Shown: positions 48,483 through 61,244 of the stretch, piece by piece
Numbering within the stretch: the first letter of the stretch is position 1
Layout of the letters: every line of letters starts with the position of its first letter
Assembly: GCA_013398175.1 (NCBI GenBank)
Contig: VZRZ01006498.1
Location: 757,081 to 821,080 of the forward strand
Reading direction: 5' to 3'
Source: Climacteris rufus
Lineage: Eukaryota; Chordata; Aves; Passeriformes; Climacteridae
Length of the DNA stretch: 64,000 nt
Made by a program: the position numbers and the translations under genes
The notes under the pieces: generated by a model
The model's database searches: none
Told to the model about the DNA's origin: nothing
Seen by the model: the letters and a program-made list of their open reading frames with translations, nothing else

Positions 48483-48530
<48 letters not shown>
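48483..48530. repeat. (CAT)16 trinucleotide microsatellite
   Basis: Sixteen CAT units, preceded by a further interrupted pair. It makes apparent poly-His (top strand) or poly-Asp (bottom strand) frames that are not genes. Confidence 0.97.
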
Positions 48531-48540
48531 TATTTTGGTT

Positions 48541-49989
48541 AGAGTGCTTGGGTTTTCCCCCCTCAGATATTTTGATGCTAGCAAACTGAAACAGTCTGCA
48601 GTTATTTTTATTCATTTTCATTACTTTTTCATCTCTTACATTACTTTTATATCTCATCATGGCTTTTTAGCCAAACTAATTTCATAAATTTAACATGAAT
48701 TAATGAAGATTTGTGGCTATTCCAAAATTCTCTCTTTCATGGACTCACTTATTCATTGAGAAAAAAAAGAAATAAATCCTGCCAAGTTTTATTTAGCAGT
48801 GTAAACCTGTCTAGCTTTCTTTTTTTTTTGTCAAACTTACAACATTATTTCATATTTATTTCAATAAAAGCTCTGCAATCTAAAGTTTCTTGTGTAACAG
48901 GAGTCAGACTTTTGGGTTTTAGTAAAGGAGAAATTATATTTTCCTTGTGAATTGATGTTATGGGATGAACACAAAACTAGCCAACATCTTATCACACCAT
49001 AATGCAAGGTCTGTCAGCTCTATTCCATCTCTTATTAGTTACGAAAAAGGTCCTTTCATGATATGAAAGTTTTTTTTAACGACTTTGAGGTGTAAGATTA
49101 TGCCCATAGTCCCTGCCAACTCTAGAAAAGCATTTAATCATAAGCAAGACTGCATTTTTTTTCAGAAATGTAAACATAAATCTAACTTCATCAGAACATT
49201 CAGTGCACCACTAAATCATGCACATATTTTACATTAGACATGCTCAAGTGTTGAACTGTATAGAAATTAGCATCTCGGACAAAGTCTTAACTTTGTAGTT
49301 TTATTATCTTATATAGTCACTGCACATTTGGGAAGTGGGATATATAGCTTTAAGTAGTTGTGACTTAATTAACCTTTCACATTGAGTTTATTTTAATGTG
49401 AATGATTGTGTTTAAGACATTGCTTGGTAAATTTCTGCAAGAAGATTTTTACTAGCAGTAAGGTAGCAATGGCATGCAAATATTTTTAAATGGAGAAAAC
49501 ATCAGGGTATGATTCAGTCCAAATTGTAAAAATTTAGATATTTAAATTTCTATTTGCAAGGCCTTGCTATGCCAGTATAAGCGACTGATGGATGGAAGAA
49601 TTTACAGCTAGTACTTTAAAACCTAATCAGTCTTCACGGGACACAGTAAGATAAAATATTGATCTTTATGAAATAACATATGAAAGTATTTCTATATATC
49701 CACTTTTTTTCTGGTCCTTCCTTGTGCATAAATATGGAAATTACATCATGCCATAAGTATATAATTATTTTTAACTGTCCCATTTTGGTGGTTACTTATT
49801 TTTATTTTAGTTTAATGAGCAAGTTTAAAACAAGTTCAAGACAAATCAATATTTGATCTTATACTGAAGAAAATTATTTGTAATATTTGAAAGAAATTTC
49901 ATAATAAATATGAAGAAAGGAAGCATTATAAAGATTATGTTTTGGTTTTATGGTAAAGAACATATTTGTTCTATTAAAGTCTTACAGTA
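48541..49989. other. AT-rich sequence without a recognisable gene
   Basis: Nothing recognised apart from short T runs. Confidence 0.6.
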
Positions 49990-51190
49990 AATCATAGTTT
50001 TCAGGAGTATCTGCTTCATGATCTTGCCAGGTAAGACAGACCAGTTTGCAGTTGCTCAAGTCTTCCTTATTTCCTTTTTTAAAAATGGGGATTATGTCTC
50101 CCCATTTCCAGTCAGTGGGAACTTCACTGGACTGCCACAACTTCTCAGATATGATGGATAATGCTTTAGCCTCTTCTTTCAACATTTCCCTCAGGACCTA
50201 TGACTGTATCTCATCAGGTCCCATGGAGTTGTGCACCTTGGATAGTCTCCAACCTGGTCTTCTCTTACAGCAGGTGGTTCTTCATTCTCCTGTTGTGTGT
50301 GACTTGGCTGGAGCACTTGCTGAAGGTCAAGGCCAAAAGGTCATTGAGTGTCTCAGTCTTCTCCATATCTCAAACAACCAAGCGTATGGTATCCTTTCAG
50401 AGAGAACCCACATTTGCACTGCTCTTCCTTTATTTGCCAACATATCTGCAGATGTTCTTCTTGCCTTTGACATCTCTGGCCATGTTTAGATCTGATCCCC
50501 ATCTGCTTGGATGATTTCTTTGCATTCCTCCCAGACTGTCTGTCCTTGTTTCCACACTCTGTAGGCTTTATTTTGTGTTTGTATTTCTCCAGGAGCTCTT
50601 TATTCATCCATGCAGGTGGCCTGGCAGGTTTTCCTGACTTGGTCTTTGTCAGGATGCATCACTCCTGAGGTCAGAGAAGGTGATCCTTGAATATCAGCCA
50701 GCTTTCTTGAGCTCCTCTTCCCGACAGGGTAGAGTACCCCATGGTACTCTACCAAGCAGATCCCTGAGGAGCCCGAGATCTGCTCCCCTGAAGTCCAGGG
50801 TAGTGAGCTTGCTGTACGGCCTCCTCACTGCCCTAAGGATCTTGAACTTCACCATCTCAAGGTCACTTCAGCTAAGGCTGCCTTGAGATTCACATTCCCA
50901 CCAGCACCTCCTTTTTAATGAGAACAAGGTTCAGCATAGCACCTCTCCTTGGTAACTCCTCTATCATTTGGAGAATGATGCCACCAGCAATACATTCTAG
51001 GAATCACCTGGATTGCTTATGCCTTGCTATATTGTCCCCCTAAAAGTTAGGGTTTCCGATGAGGACCAAGGCTAGTGAATGTGAGGCCACTCCTATCTAT
51101 CTGCTTGGTCTCTCTGGTTGGGTGGCCCATAGCAGACCCTCACTATAATGTCACCTATCCCCTATCTTGCAACTCCTGAGGAATTAACCT
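49990..51190 (-). mobile_element. CR1 LINE ORF2 fragment, endonuclease-to-RT region
   Basis: Bottom strand, truncated at both ends. Reading from 51190 leftward: the phrases agtgagcttgctgtacggcc, gtcactt and ttcagcatagcacctctcct (on the top strand) match the endonuclease-side part of CR1 ORF2. Next comes a linker with MNKELLEKYKHKI (about 50607-50569). The start of the reverse transcriptase follows with GPDEIQ, KALSIISEKLWQSSEVPTDW and IIPIFKKGNKED near 50185-50060. The order is that of CR1 ORF2. Stops and frameshifts interrupt it, and the catalytic FADD-type motif lies beyond the truncation. Confidence 0.85.
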
Positions 51191-54100
51191 GCAAAAAACA
51201 AAGTTCATAACTCAGGACATCAGTGCCCACTTGTTAGTGCAAAGTGGAACTGAAGACTAACATTTCAAGTTTATTGTAAAGCTATGTTTCAAGGTTGGAC
51301 TGGAAATGTATTTTAAATTATTTTTAACAGTTTAATGTGTCTTTTCAATGTATAAACAGTGTAAACGGAAAATCTTCTCTGAAATTAGAAGATTCTTAAC
51401 TGAATTTAAGAAGCAATAGAATGAAAGCTAAATATTGAAAAATTTCTGATATTCTTTGGTTTTTTTACTGGATTTCTTTTGTTTTCATGCATAGGTGGTG
51501 ACCTGAGTTTATTCCTAGGGAGTACTGCGTGTTCTTGGCAACTGTGGTTATGAAAAATATCAGGAAGGGTTATTCGAGAGCACGGGGAGTTATGAAAGGT
51601 TTGAATCATAGGATCGACCAGTATGAACTGAATAACAGCTGGAAAATAATTTTCTGGGGTCAACTAAGTACTGAAGGTGACATGGGATTTTTTTTGGAGG
51701 GTTGATAATTTGGGTTTTTTGTCTCTTTGCTTGTTTGTTTGGGTTTGTTTTTTTAATTCTGTCCTAAACCACTGCCTAACTTGCCTTGCTTTGTTAAAAT
51801 AATTGGTTGAAATAGAGAAAGGGAACAGAGTAAAGCAGCTTGCATGAGTCCTGCATTAGGCATCCAGTATGATGCACTGTTGTATTCCACCAAAGAAAAA
51901 TATGGAATAATCTTGATGTCTCTGCTTAAATGTAAGAAAGATCTGCTCTGCATTACTGCTATTTCACTAGAATATGTTTCTCTTTTCTGTGAATTTCTTG
52001 TTTGGTTATGTTTTAAGTTTTTCAATAGTCTCATTGTGTGTACATTTGGCAATTTACAAATTAAACAGACCTAAATAAGCATAAGTTTGCATGCTTTTTT
52101 TTGAATTTTGGTTGTATTTCTCTTGCTACAAATTTATGTATTACCTGGAGAACTCATTTGTCACATACTCTTATCTTCAGTCCTCTACACACAAGATGAC
52201 ACTTTTTTCATAACGCTTTCAGAGCAGAGTTCAGGGACACCCCTCTCACTCTTATAAATATCCTACTGCACTATGGAAAACACACTGTGTTTTCTCCTGC
52301 AAGTTTAAATGCTACAGAACAGCAGGTTTTGATATTCTTCTATCATGCAGTTAGAGTAAATACTTTTAAATATGTCAACAGAGGTTTATAGTTTAGATGA
52401 CCCAAAAGAAATTGAATTGATTCAATAGAGTTGGTAGTTTAAAAATATATAAAGTACATTTCTGTTACAACTAGTTAGCCCAAAATGTTGTGGTGTAGTC
52501 AAGGAATTCTGTGTTTTTAAACTGGTTTGTTCATCCATTCTGACAGTATTAAATGTAAACTCCTCAGATATTATTAAATTAACTTTTATAATCCTACTTA
52601 CAAAGGGATTTACTGCCAAAAGGAGAGATCAAAAGGTTAATTTATTGGAGAAACTCTCACTAGCTATTAGCAAAATTTATAGGTTAGTACAATTCTAGAC
52701 ATTAATCAGATTTCTATATAAAACAACACATTACAGTATGTCAGTCCAACCTCTGTTTCCAGGGAAGACCTTTTGAGACTGGATTATTATGCTGTAGCAA
52801 AAAAAGCTTGAATAGTCTCAATGGACTCAACACATACTATTGCTTTGAGACTGCTAAAAAATCCCTGACTAATTTTTCTAGGATCTAAGCTCCACCTCCC
52901 CTCCCATGGATTGCTTATTTAAATGAATTCAAAGAAATTGTAAAAATAAATAAACCAAAAATATGTGCCAGGATGCTTGTCTTGAATGGTAAAGCTACTT
53001 CACATAAATATATTTATATGATTTAGGAGTCTAATCCTGATGAAAATTAACAGCCTAAAGCTCCTAAACCACTTGTATGCTTTTGAAAATATTGCCTATA
53101 ACCACCTAGACATGAATTCTCTGAGATGATCTGCTTGTCTAGGTTACAATTCTCTACAGTGAAAAGCAGTTTTATTCAGATTGGCTTTTGTAGGTAAGGA
53201 CTGTAATTTAGAATTGCAACAATAGTGATTATAAGTTGTAACTCATTTCAAGATGTTAATGATATGCAGTCTTCATCCATGTCATGCTAGAATATAACTT
53301 GTTTTATGTACACATCTTGATGTTTTGTCCTTAAAACAATTGATTTTTAAATGGACAAGTAAGATAAACAGATCTCATACCAGTATTATTGTAGCGTACT
53401 TCTACCAACAGGTCATTCTAGGAATTGCCTAACAAAATATTTTATGCGTTAGTGAAATACTCAGTGGATTTATAAAATGGCAATAATAAGTGTATTTTTA
53501 ATATGATAAATCCAGCATTTGTTTAAATTTCTTTAGAACATCATTAAAATGCTTCACTTTAACACATAAAAAAAGGGCTTTGTGTGAGTTGGCTTCATCT
53601 GCATTATGGATCTCCTACACCATCCAGGACAGAAACCATGGTGATGCAAAAATGACTTCTGCAGACAAAATCACTGTTCCTATGAAATGCTGGACAGCAA
53701 TGGAAACATGCAGAAAAATGATGAGCTCAGTAAAGCAAATGCTTCAGATCACATCAATAATTCAGAAATTTCTGGTATTATATAGGAACATAAATAAACT
53801 AGGTTCTGAAAATACATAAAATGTTGGGGTTTTTTTCTTCTTTTCTGAGCATTTCCAGGATGTGTCATTGTGCTCTCTGGCTAGAGAATAAACAAGAACA
53901 GAAATATCAAAACGTTCTGCAGTGGACATTTTGAGCCCTGTTTGCTTTACTAATTTTTAAGTATTCTTTGATTTAAGAACTTGCATTCAGAACTCTACCC
54001 CACCTGCTTCAATTAGAACAGGAACATCAACTTAGAATAACGAGTTTTCTCATATTTCAGCAGTTCTCAGAGCTTTCCTGTGAAACTGGGACTTCATTGG

Positions 54101-56485
54101 GCTTCACACAGAAATAGTCTGTAATTCTAGACAAGGCAAAGAAAGGAGGGCTAAAGGACAAACAAATACAAGATATAGGGTTTACCCTTTTGATAGATAA
54201 GCATCTGAAGCTTAACTGATAGTATTTTCAAACACTCTAAAGGACATATTGCCAGAGGATGCATTTACCTGTGTCCAGGCAATCACATCTGGGCTGTTCT
54301 ATCTTTATCCAAAGCTGGCTTTGTTGTGACCATGCCAATATGCACTTTGTGTCTGCATATGCCCCTCAGCAGAATAGACATGCGTGGACACTCAGGCATA
54401 CTTTAAAGCCAGCTCTGTTTAGTCAATTCAGATTATGGGTAGAGAAATCTGGGTCGATTTGTTCCCACCTCTGTAGATACAGACATCCAGGCTCTGAGGA
54501 ACTAAAATCTAAAGCACTACATCATTGTGAAATTATAGCCTTCTATCTCTCTATATTCATCCATAAATTCAGAAGAACTTCTGGTTAAGATAACCTATAT
54601 TCAGTCAAAAACACTTTAAAATAATGAATATTTGAGTTGAGCTTCTCAATGTTTCTGACTTCCAAGAATTTTTTGCCATTGGTCTCCTCCTCTGCAAGGT
54701 GAGATTTAAATGGAAGTAAAGTAGACCTATATTTATAGATGAAGCCTCACAGATTTTTGATGTGAAATTATTTGAACAACTCACCCAACAATACAAGCTT
54801 CAAAGATCAAGTTTTCATAAATATAATCAATTTTGATGGACATACAGCAGTTCATGTCCAAGTGTGAAAGTAAATTGCAAAGACTCCAAAATAACCACGC
54901 AGAGGTAAAGGGTAAATTACCTGTCTCTGTACAATGCTAAGTAGTACGAAAATAGGTAAGTCACAGAACATAAAAATAAGAAACACAATTTCTCTCTGAT
55001 GAGATGACTCCTTGGCAGATATCTCCTACACTGCACACACTATCACCTCCTTTTCATCAGTGAGTGATTTCCAGCAGAAAATAACCCCTCTGTATTGCAA
55101 TAATCAGTATGAGAATAATCAGTATGAGAATAATGCAGCCAACATCCTGTGAAAAATGGGAACAGGAAATAAGTCACCACAAACATTGTTTTCTGGTGTT
55201 TCTCACATGCACAAAATTCTGAACATATAAATATAGAAACTTATACAAAACCTTTGACATAATGTGAATTTTGAAAAACACCCAATCCATTGTGTTCTGA
55301 AGAGGAATTCTGATATTTCACTTGTACAAAACAATATTTATGCAAGAAAAATTAAAGCACGTCTCCTTACGCTTACACTTATGAAGGCTCTATTTAGTTG
55401 TTAGATAAGTAATAATGTAAGGGAAATGGGAAAAAAGTATACTATACTTTAAAAAACCACCACGGTCCCAAAGTAACAATAAAATAACAAGCTGCAATGA
55501 GGGAAACACAGATCATATTTTAAAATATGAAAAAAAAAGAGCACTGAACAAAAAGAAAAACAGCAAGGCCCAAACTACATTTTTCCTCCATAATATGTAT
55601 AGCATTACAGTACTTGTAGAAATACTTTGCTCTGTTGGAAAAAATAATCCTCAGTGTAATCATATACAGTTGTAATACTTCTCAAAAAAAAAAAAAAAAG
55701 AAAATCAAGCAAAATTTGAACCATTCTAAGGAAAATGTAAATTAACCCCCTTAAAAAAACCTGAACTCAATGAACCTCAGGACCTCAGGGAGACCTGAAG
55801 TTGCTGTGGTACCCTGTTCAAGATTCAGAGATTCTGCCAATAGCAAAGCTGAGCATATTTCCCCAAAACACATGTACAAATAGACATGATTGACCATCAG
55901 CAGGTAAATGTAGCTGGGACAGCAGTGCCTTTAGATGCACCAAATACACACAAACATCACTCAGATAAGAGACACAAAGGTCTTAATCTTCTCCAGGCTG
56001 GCCCAGCCCCTCCAATATCCAGCCCCAAGACAATCCAGCCAGAGTACTCCCCAGCTAGTCATGAGTTTCCTAGCATCTCACACTCACACAAGAGAATGAA
56101 CACTCACAGGGGTCTCTGTAAGGACACAAACAGGAATTTACCAAGAAGTGAGGACAGACCATACCATGATCACAGATAGGACTCATACAAGTGTGACGTA
56201 CTGCAACTTGTTCACATGACTGTCTTCTGTCATAGTCCCTCTCCATTTTTTTTCTGATATTTTATCCTTCTCCTAAGCAGTCTATAAAAAATTTAACAAA
56301 TTCCCATAATCCATTCAAGCATACCATAAGTTTTTCACACTCTCAGTGATCCACCTTACATATCCTATAATAAGTTTTCTCTTTCACACCAAATCCAGGA
56401 TACTCTCATTTCCTTTCTGATCTATTACAAAGTTTTGGTTGATCTGCCCAAGGTCACCAGAGGCCCACCCATCAACTCTGCTTTT
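51191..56485. other. AT-rich sequence without a recognisable gene
   Basis: No gene recognised. Contains a 17-base direct duplication (aataatcagtatgag, about 55099-55134) and a 16-base A run at 55684-55699. Open frames are up to 109 codons and featureless. Confidence 0.6.
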
Positions 56486-56610
56486 CACAGAATCACAGAA
56501 TAGTGTGAGTTGGAAGGCACCCAGAAGGATCACCAAGTCCAGCTCTAAATAAATGGCCCATACAGGGACCAAGCTTGCAACCTTGGCAGATTTCATTAAC
56601 TACTGCTCCT
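56486..56610 (-). mobile_element. tRNA(Ile)-derived SINE with CR1-type tail (TguSINE1-like)
   Basis: Bottom strand, 5'-truncated. From 56610 leftward it first reads like the 3' two-thirds of tRNA(Ile): gttaatgaaatctgccaagg corresponds to GCTAATAACGCCAAGG around the anticodon, and tccctgtatgggcca to the T-stem/acceptor end TCCCCGTACGGGCCA. The B-box position is 56565-56575 and is mutated. From 56553 to 56486 it continues with a CR1-like tail (gagctggacttggtgatcct ... cttccaactcacac ... tctgtgattctgtg). A tRNA(Ile) body fused to a CR1 tail is the design of the songbird TguSINE1 family, which uses CR1 enzymes to move. The A box is missing. Confidence 0.75.
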
Positions 56611-58300
56611 TTTGTGGGTTTGTATCTGAGTTTTTCTTTCTTTTGCTTTTCCTCTTTCTTGTCTTGGCCTTTTAACCAGATGTTCTTACAAAACAGATGT
56701 CCTGTACGGCAGCTATCCTTATAGAATAGTGTCTAACATTCAAGGCTAACCCTCTCCTTTTCCCTGTCTTTCTCTCTTCCTTTATGAGTAGAACAAAGCA
56801 TTTAGAAGAAATTGAAATGCTAGAAGAATAAAAGAGGGGAGGGACATGTTCTGCAACACACATCTTGTGCATTCATCCAATTTATTTTTTAGTTTTCTGA
56901 ATCTTTCAGGAATAAAGAACACATTAAAAAGATGTATTGGAGAGACCTTAGTTGTCCTCTTCTTTGTAATAATATATAACAATGCTGAGCATTCGCTGCT
57001 GGTGAATCAGAGTATGTAAATATTAAATTCAACTGTTTACCTTTTATAAAATTACTATGAGGGCTCAAGGTTCACTCAAATGCCACAGAAATTTTGCACT
57101 CTGAAAAACAGAACTAGCTCTATTATAATAACTGGATGGCTTGTGTAATTCCATCCCTTCATGTATTCATATAAAAAAATAAAAATTATAAAATTTCAAT
57201 ACAAGAATTCTTACAAATAATTTTTACAAATGTTATAAATTGTATTAAAATTTTTGTTTCTCAGTGAGCCTATTTTCTGCTAAAACCTTTATAGACAAAT
57301 GGTTTCTTATGCTGAAAATATGCTTATAAACAAATTACTTGTAAAAATTGCTGGTATCTATCTTCTTTTTTTTTAATAAGAATAAAATAAATTATTAGGA
57401 AAATGAATCTCTTCTATGAATTCCTTAAAGAACTCAATTTTACATCAAGCCTAAAAATTCATTTGCCAGGCTGTCTAAAGAATGATAGAAGTCCAAAGAT
57501 CAGAAAATCTTGTTTGCCATAGTGTGGTCCCTGTTATGAGTGTCTAGATGTTTCAATGGATTAAATGCTATGACTGACAACTATAATATTTCCTTAAGTA
57601 ACTTGCCTAAAAAAATTAAAATTCAGTAATGACATGTCCAGAGATTTCTGTCTCAGACATGTAAAAAGCTGATGTTGATTCCTGATCTTATGTAGATTTC
57701 TAATACAGAACATATAAAAACAACAATAAAACTGTGATTCAGATTTTTTCACTTGATATCAAACAGTTGCTAAAAGGGTTTTATGTCGTGTCCAAATGTG
57801 GTCTCAGAAAAAAAAATTGATAGGAACAACCTTACAACTACAGAGTAAAATATTTTATAGCTTTAAAGGGCATTCAGAGTGACTGTTTGGGTCACCAAAT
57901 TTTTCCATGTGGATTCTTAATTTCTGAAGGTTAGAGTAATTTTCAACTTTTTTTCTTGTAGGGGTTGAAATGTGCTAAGGAAAAAATGTCAAACTGTCTT
58001 CAGCATCTTTCCTATGGGAATTATTCCTTCAATGTCTGTTGCAGTATTGATTTTAGTAGTGACTGATAGAAGATTGCTACAGGCTTCTACATGCTTTGGG
58101 TGCCTTAAAATCTGGTCATGTTCACAACCAAGCAGATGGACTCTAAAAAGAAGTGTGAATGTTGTTTCCATAGCACTTTGCAGCCCTGAGGGTCTGCAAA
58201 GGTGGCTGCTGCTTTTGGGTTTTAGCAGATTCATGGCACCTGCTCTTGGTCTTTGAACTGCCCAGATCTTGATACCTGAGGTTATCCTCCTCACATACAT

Positions 58301-58340
58301 GTGATTGAAGTGTCTCTGTATTGTGGTTGAAGTGTCTCTG
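58301..58340. repeat. Two-copy direct repeat, 22-bp period
   Basis: gtgattgaagtgtctctg at 58301-58318 and gtggttgaagtgtctctg at 58323-58340 differ at one base. Confidence 0.8.
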
Positions 58341-61169
58341 CACCCATGACCTCTTTGATGCATCTTTACAATGACACTTTTGGGACCTAAATTATATATA
58401 CAGGAAAAGATGGAACCGTTTCATATACACTCATAAAGTTTATGTGACTGATACATTTTAGTAAGATTAAATACCAAGTATGTGGTGAGATCAGCAAAAG
58501 GAAGTGTTTATTGCATAGCCTGTGTCTGTTTTCTAGATTTTATTTTCCAGAACTATCCCTCCATATTTTGTAGTTGTTGGGGATTTTTAAGCTGCAGCCA
58601 TTAAACTGGGTTCACAATAGATATTGAAGACTCTGGATATGCTCACAAGATGAAAAAAATAGTGAATTAATTAATTAAGATAAATATAATAAAATACTAT
58701 TTAAAGTTTCATTTCATTGAATGAAACGCTCACCTATTGCAAGTCCAAATCAAGGCTCATGATTAATAAGTGTAATAATTTTTTGATAATGAGATGCATG
58801 AAATTATGACAAAACAAGGAAAATGAAACAGTATGAGAAGCATATCTATGGAAACGTGACTGTATTAGATTTCCTTTCTATTCAAATACGTATTTACAAA
58901 TACTGTGGAAACCATTTGAAATGTCTTTTTCATTTTATTAGCACTAATTGTACACCTGCATACTCCATGTAAGATTTGCAAACTCTGATCTTTTCAGAGC
59001 ATGTATTTTGATAATCCTTGCACAGAAATCAGTGATGACTAAATGCTACATTCAGCTGAGACTATTTTGATGTATTTTTTAAAGGCTTGGTACTACCTGC
59101 TTCAGTAAATGGATTTCAGCCAGTAGAGAACTACAAAAAGACTACTAAAAGACTACAAAAACTACAAAAGAATGATCCAAACCTTTACTCCTACATTTTT
59201 TTTTTTATTTGAGCATTGTTTGTTTAGGTTATGCATCTGTCCAATTGCATGGTTGAGTTGTCACTCAGCGTTCCAAAATACATGCCTGCTTATATATTCT
59301 CAGTGTTTCATCAATCTAAGCAACAGATGTTGCTTTTTTTAAAATAACAAAGATTTATGATCATAGATTCTAAGAAATGTTTGATATTAAAATTTTATAA
59401 GAAAATTAATGTTCAATTGGTGTGTTACTGCACTGAAATACCTTTAAATATTATTTTAGTCAAACTAGGACCAATTATTTTATTTCTCTGAAAATTCTTA
59501 TTGTGGTAATTGTCAGTATATGCAACCGGACAAATGAGTTTCTTGTTGCAATTTCAGAAAATAACAGACATGACATTAATGACCTTGGAAGAGCAGATTT
59601 CAAGAACAGGGAAACATTGCTTTCATTTTCACTGATACAACACAGAGGAAAATATTTTGCATGGAAAAAATACTCCCAAACACATTAGCAAGCTAATACC
59701 ATGTAGTGAAAAGATGGGATGATAATAAGACATTAACGGCAACGCATTTTGGATAGTGGTAAATTATTGCCTGATGAAGTCAGCACTGAGTTAAGTAAGT
59801 TCTTCCAGTTAACAAGAAGCAGAGCTTGCTAGAAAAGAGTACTTTGGTTTACTAACAATTTTCGAGTTTCAGATTTCTTTTATTCTGCTTTGGCATGAAA
59901 ACAAAGCCTTTTAAATGCTACTTCAAAGTGGAAGTGTGTCAAAATTTTTGCTTCATATTGAAAAGGTCAACTTTTTGATGCAAGCCTTTCCCTCCTGAAT
60001 GGTTGTTCTTGATCAAAACCTTTACACTGAAAATTTTGTAAATGTCTCTGAACAGTTTCTGAAAAGTGTTTTGACTTCAACAAATCATCTTGCTCAAATG
60101 CAATTGTTCATAAATAGCCAAAACACTGAACCTTGGTGTCCTAGAGACTTGTGGTGCCTTGCCTCTAAACTCCCTGTAATGCATTCCACCATTCTGCTTG
60201 TAATATCCTTACACAAAGATAGAGCATGTTGTTGGTTCATGTTAATTTTCTCTCCTGTATGGACCTGTCCAGGTGACTGGCTAACTTGCTGCTACCAGAA
60301 GAAATGCATAACCACAGAATTCTCACAATTTTAATTTCCAAGAACAAGGAACTAAGTATCTCTCTTCAACCAACTTTTGGAGGGGTGGAGCAATGGGACA
60401 AGGAAGGACTTATCTTTGAGTTTGGCAGGGGGTTCAGTAGTTAAGACTTCTGAAAACTTGTTGTGGGTGACTTTATGACAGACAGCAAGGATAAAAAATT
60501 GTCTTAGACTATTCTTATTGTTCTTAAGAATATTCTTATTTTGTCATTACTATATCCATTACTATATCTTAGCATTGTGTACTAAAAAAATAATTTCACT
60601 TTATTATTATTCAATTTATGGTCAAATATTATAATAATATTGGAAAGGCACTCAAGAAAATAATGACTTCTGGATTTTTCTTGGCAGTAATGCAGGTGTA
60701 ATAAACATCAATCATTGTAAAGTTATGAAAAAGGTATTTGTATTTCTGTACCACTCAAAGAATTGATAACTCTTTGTATTTTAAGGACAAGATTTGTCTC
60801 CCTGAAGAAAGCAGATAAGTGCCATAAGCACAGACAGGTATATATAGACCTATATGGCAGGTCTTATCTGAGAGAAACTTCTGGTGAGTGGCTGATTGTC
60901 TCTTTAAACACCAGGCAGTAGATGGTATCAGAATTATGACTTAATACTTCAGTCAAGTCTATGCCACAGTGTATTGACATATACTGCACTTACATATTGC
61001 CTAAATTATGTAAAACCACAAAAGTTTCCCTGACTGTATTAAAATTATAACTGTGGCAAATCAACATTTCTGTAATGCAGTTTTTATTGCTTTACCTAGC
61101 CATAAAAGCCACTCTTGATGTAGAAAAATTTCTATCCTCAACAAAATTACTTTTCAACACTGGAATGGG

Positions 61170-61244
61170 AAAACAAAACAAAACAAAACAAAAACCAAAC
61201 AAAAAAACTCACCACCATCACCACCACCACCAAAAAAAAACCCC
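61170..61244. repeat. Low-complexity AAAAC then CCA patch
   Basis: (AAAAC)n is followed by an imperfect (CCA)n run, an A run and CCCC. Confidence 0.85.

Noticed and set aside
48324..48660. Poly-His (top) and poly-Asp (bottom) open frames
   Set aside because: They are translations of the (CAT)16 microsatellite and have no protein features outside it.
50046..50514. 147- and 104-codon top-strand frames
   Set aside because: They are antisense to a clear CR1 ORF2 fragment on the bottom strand.
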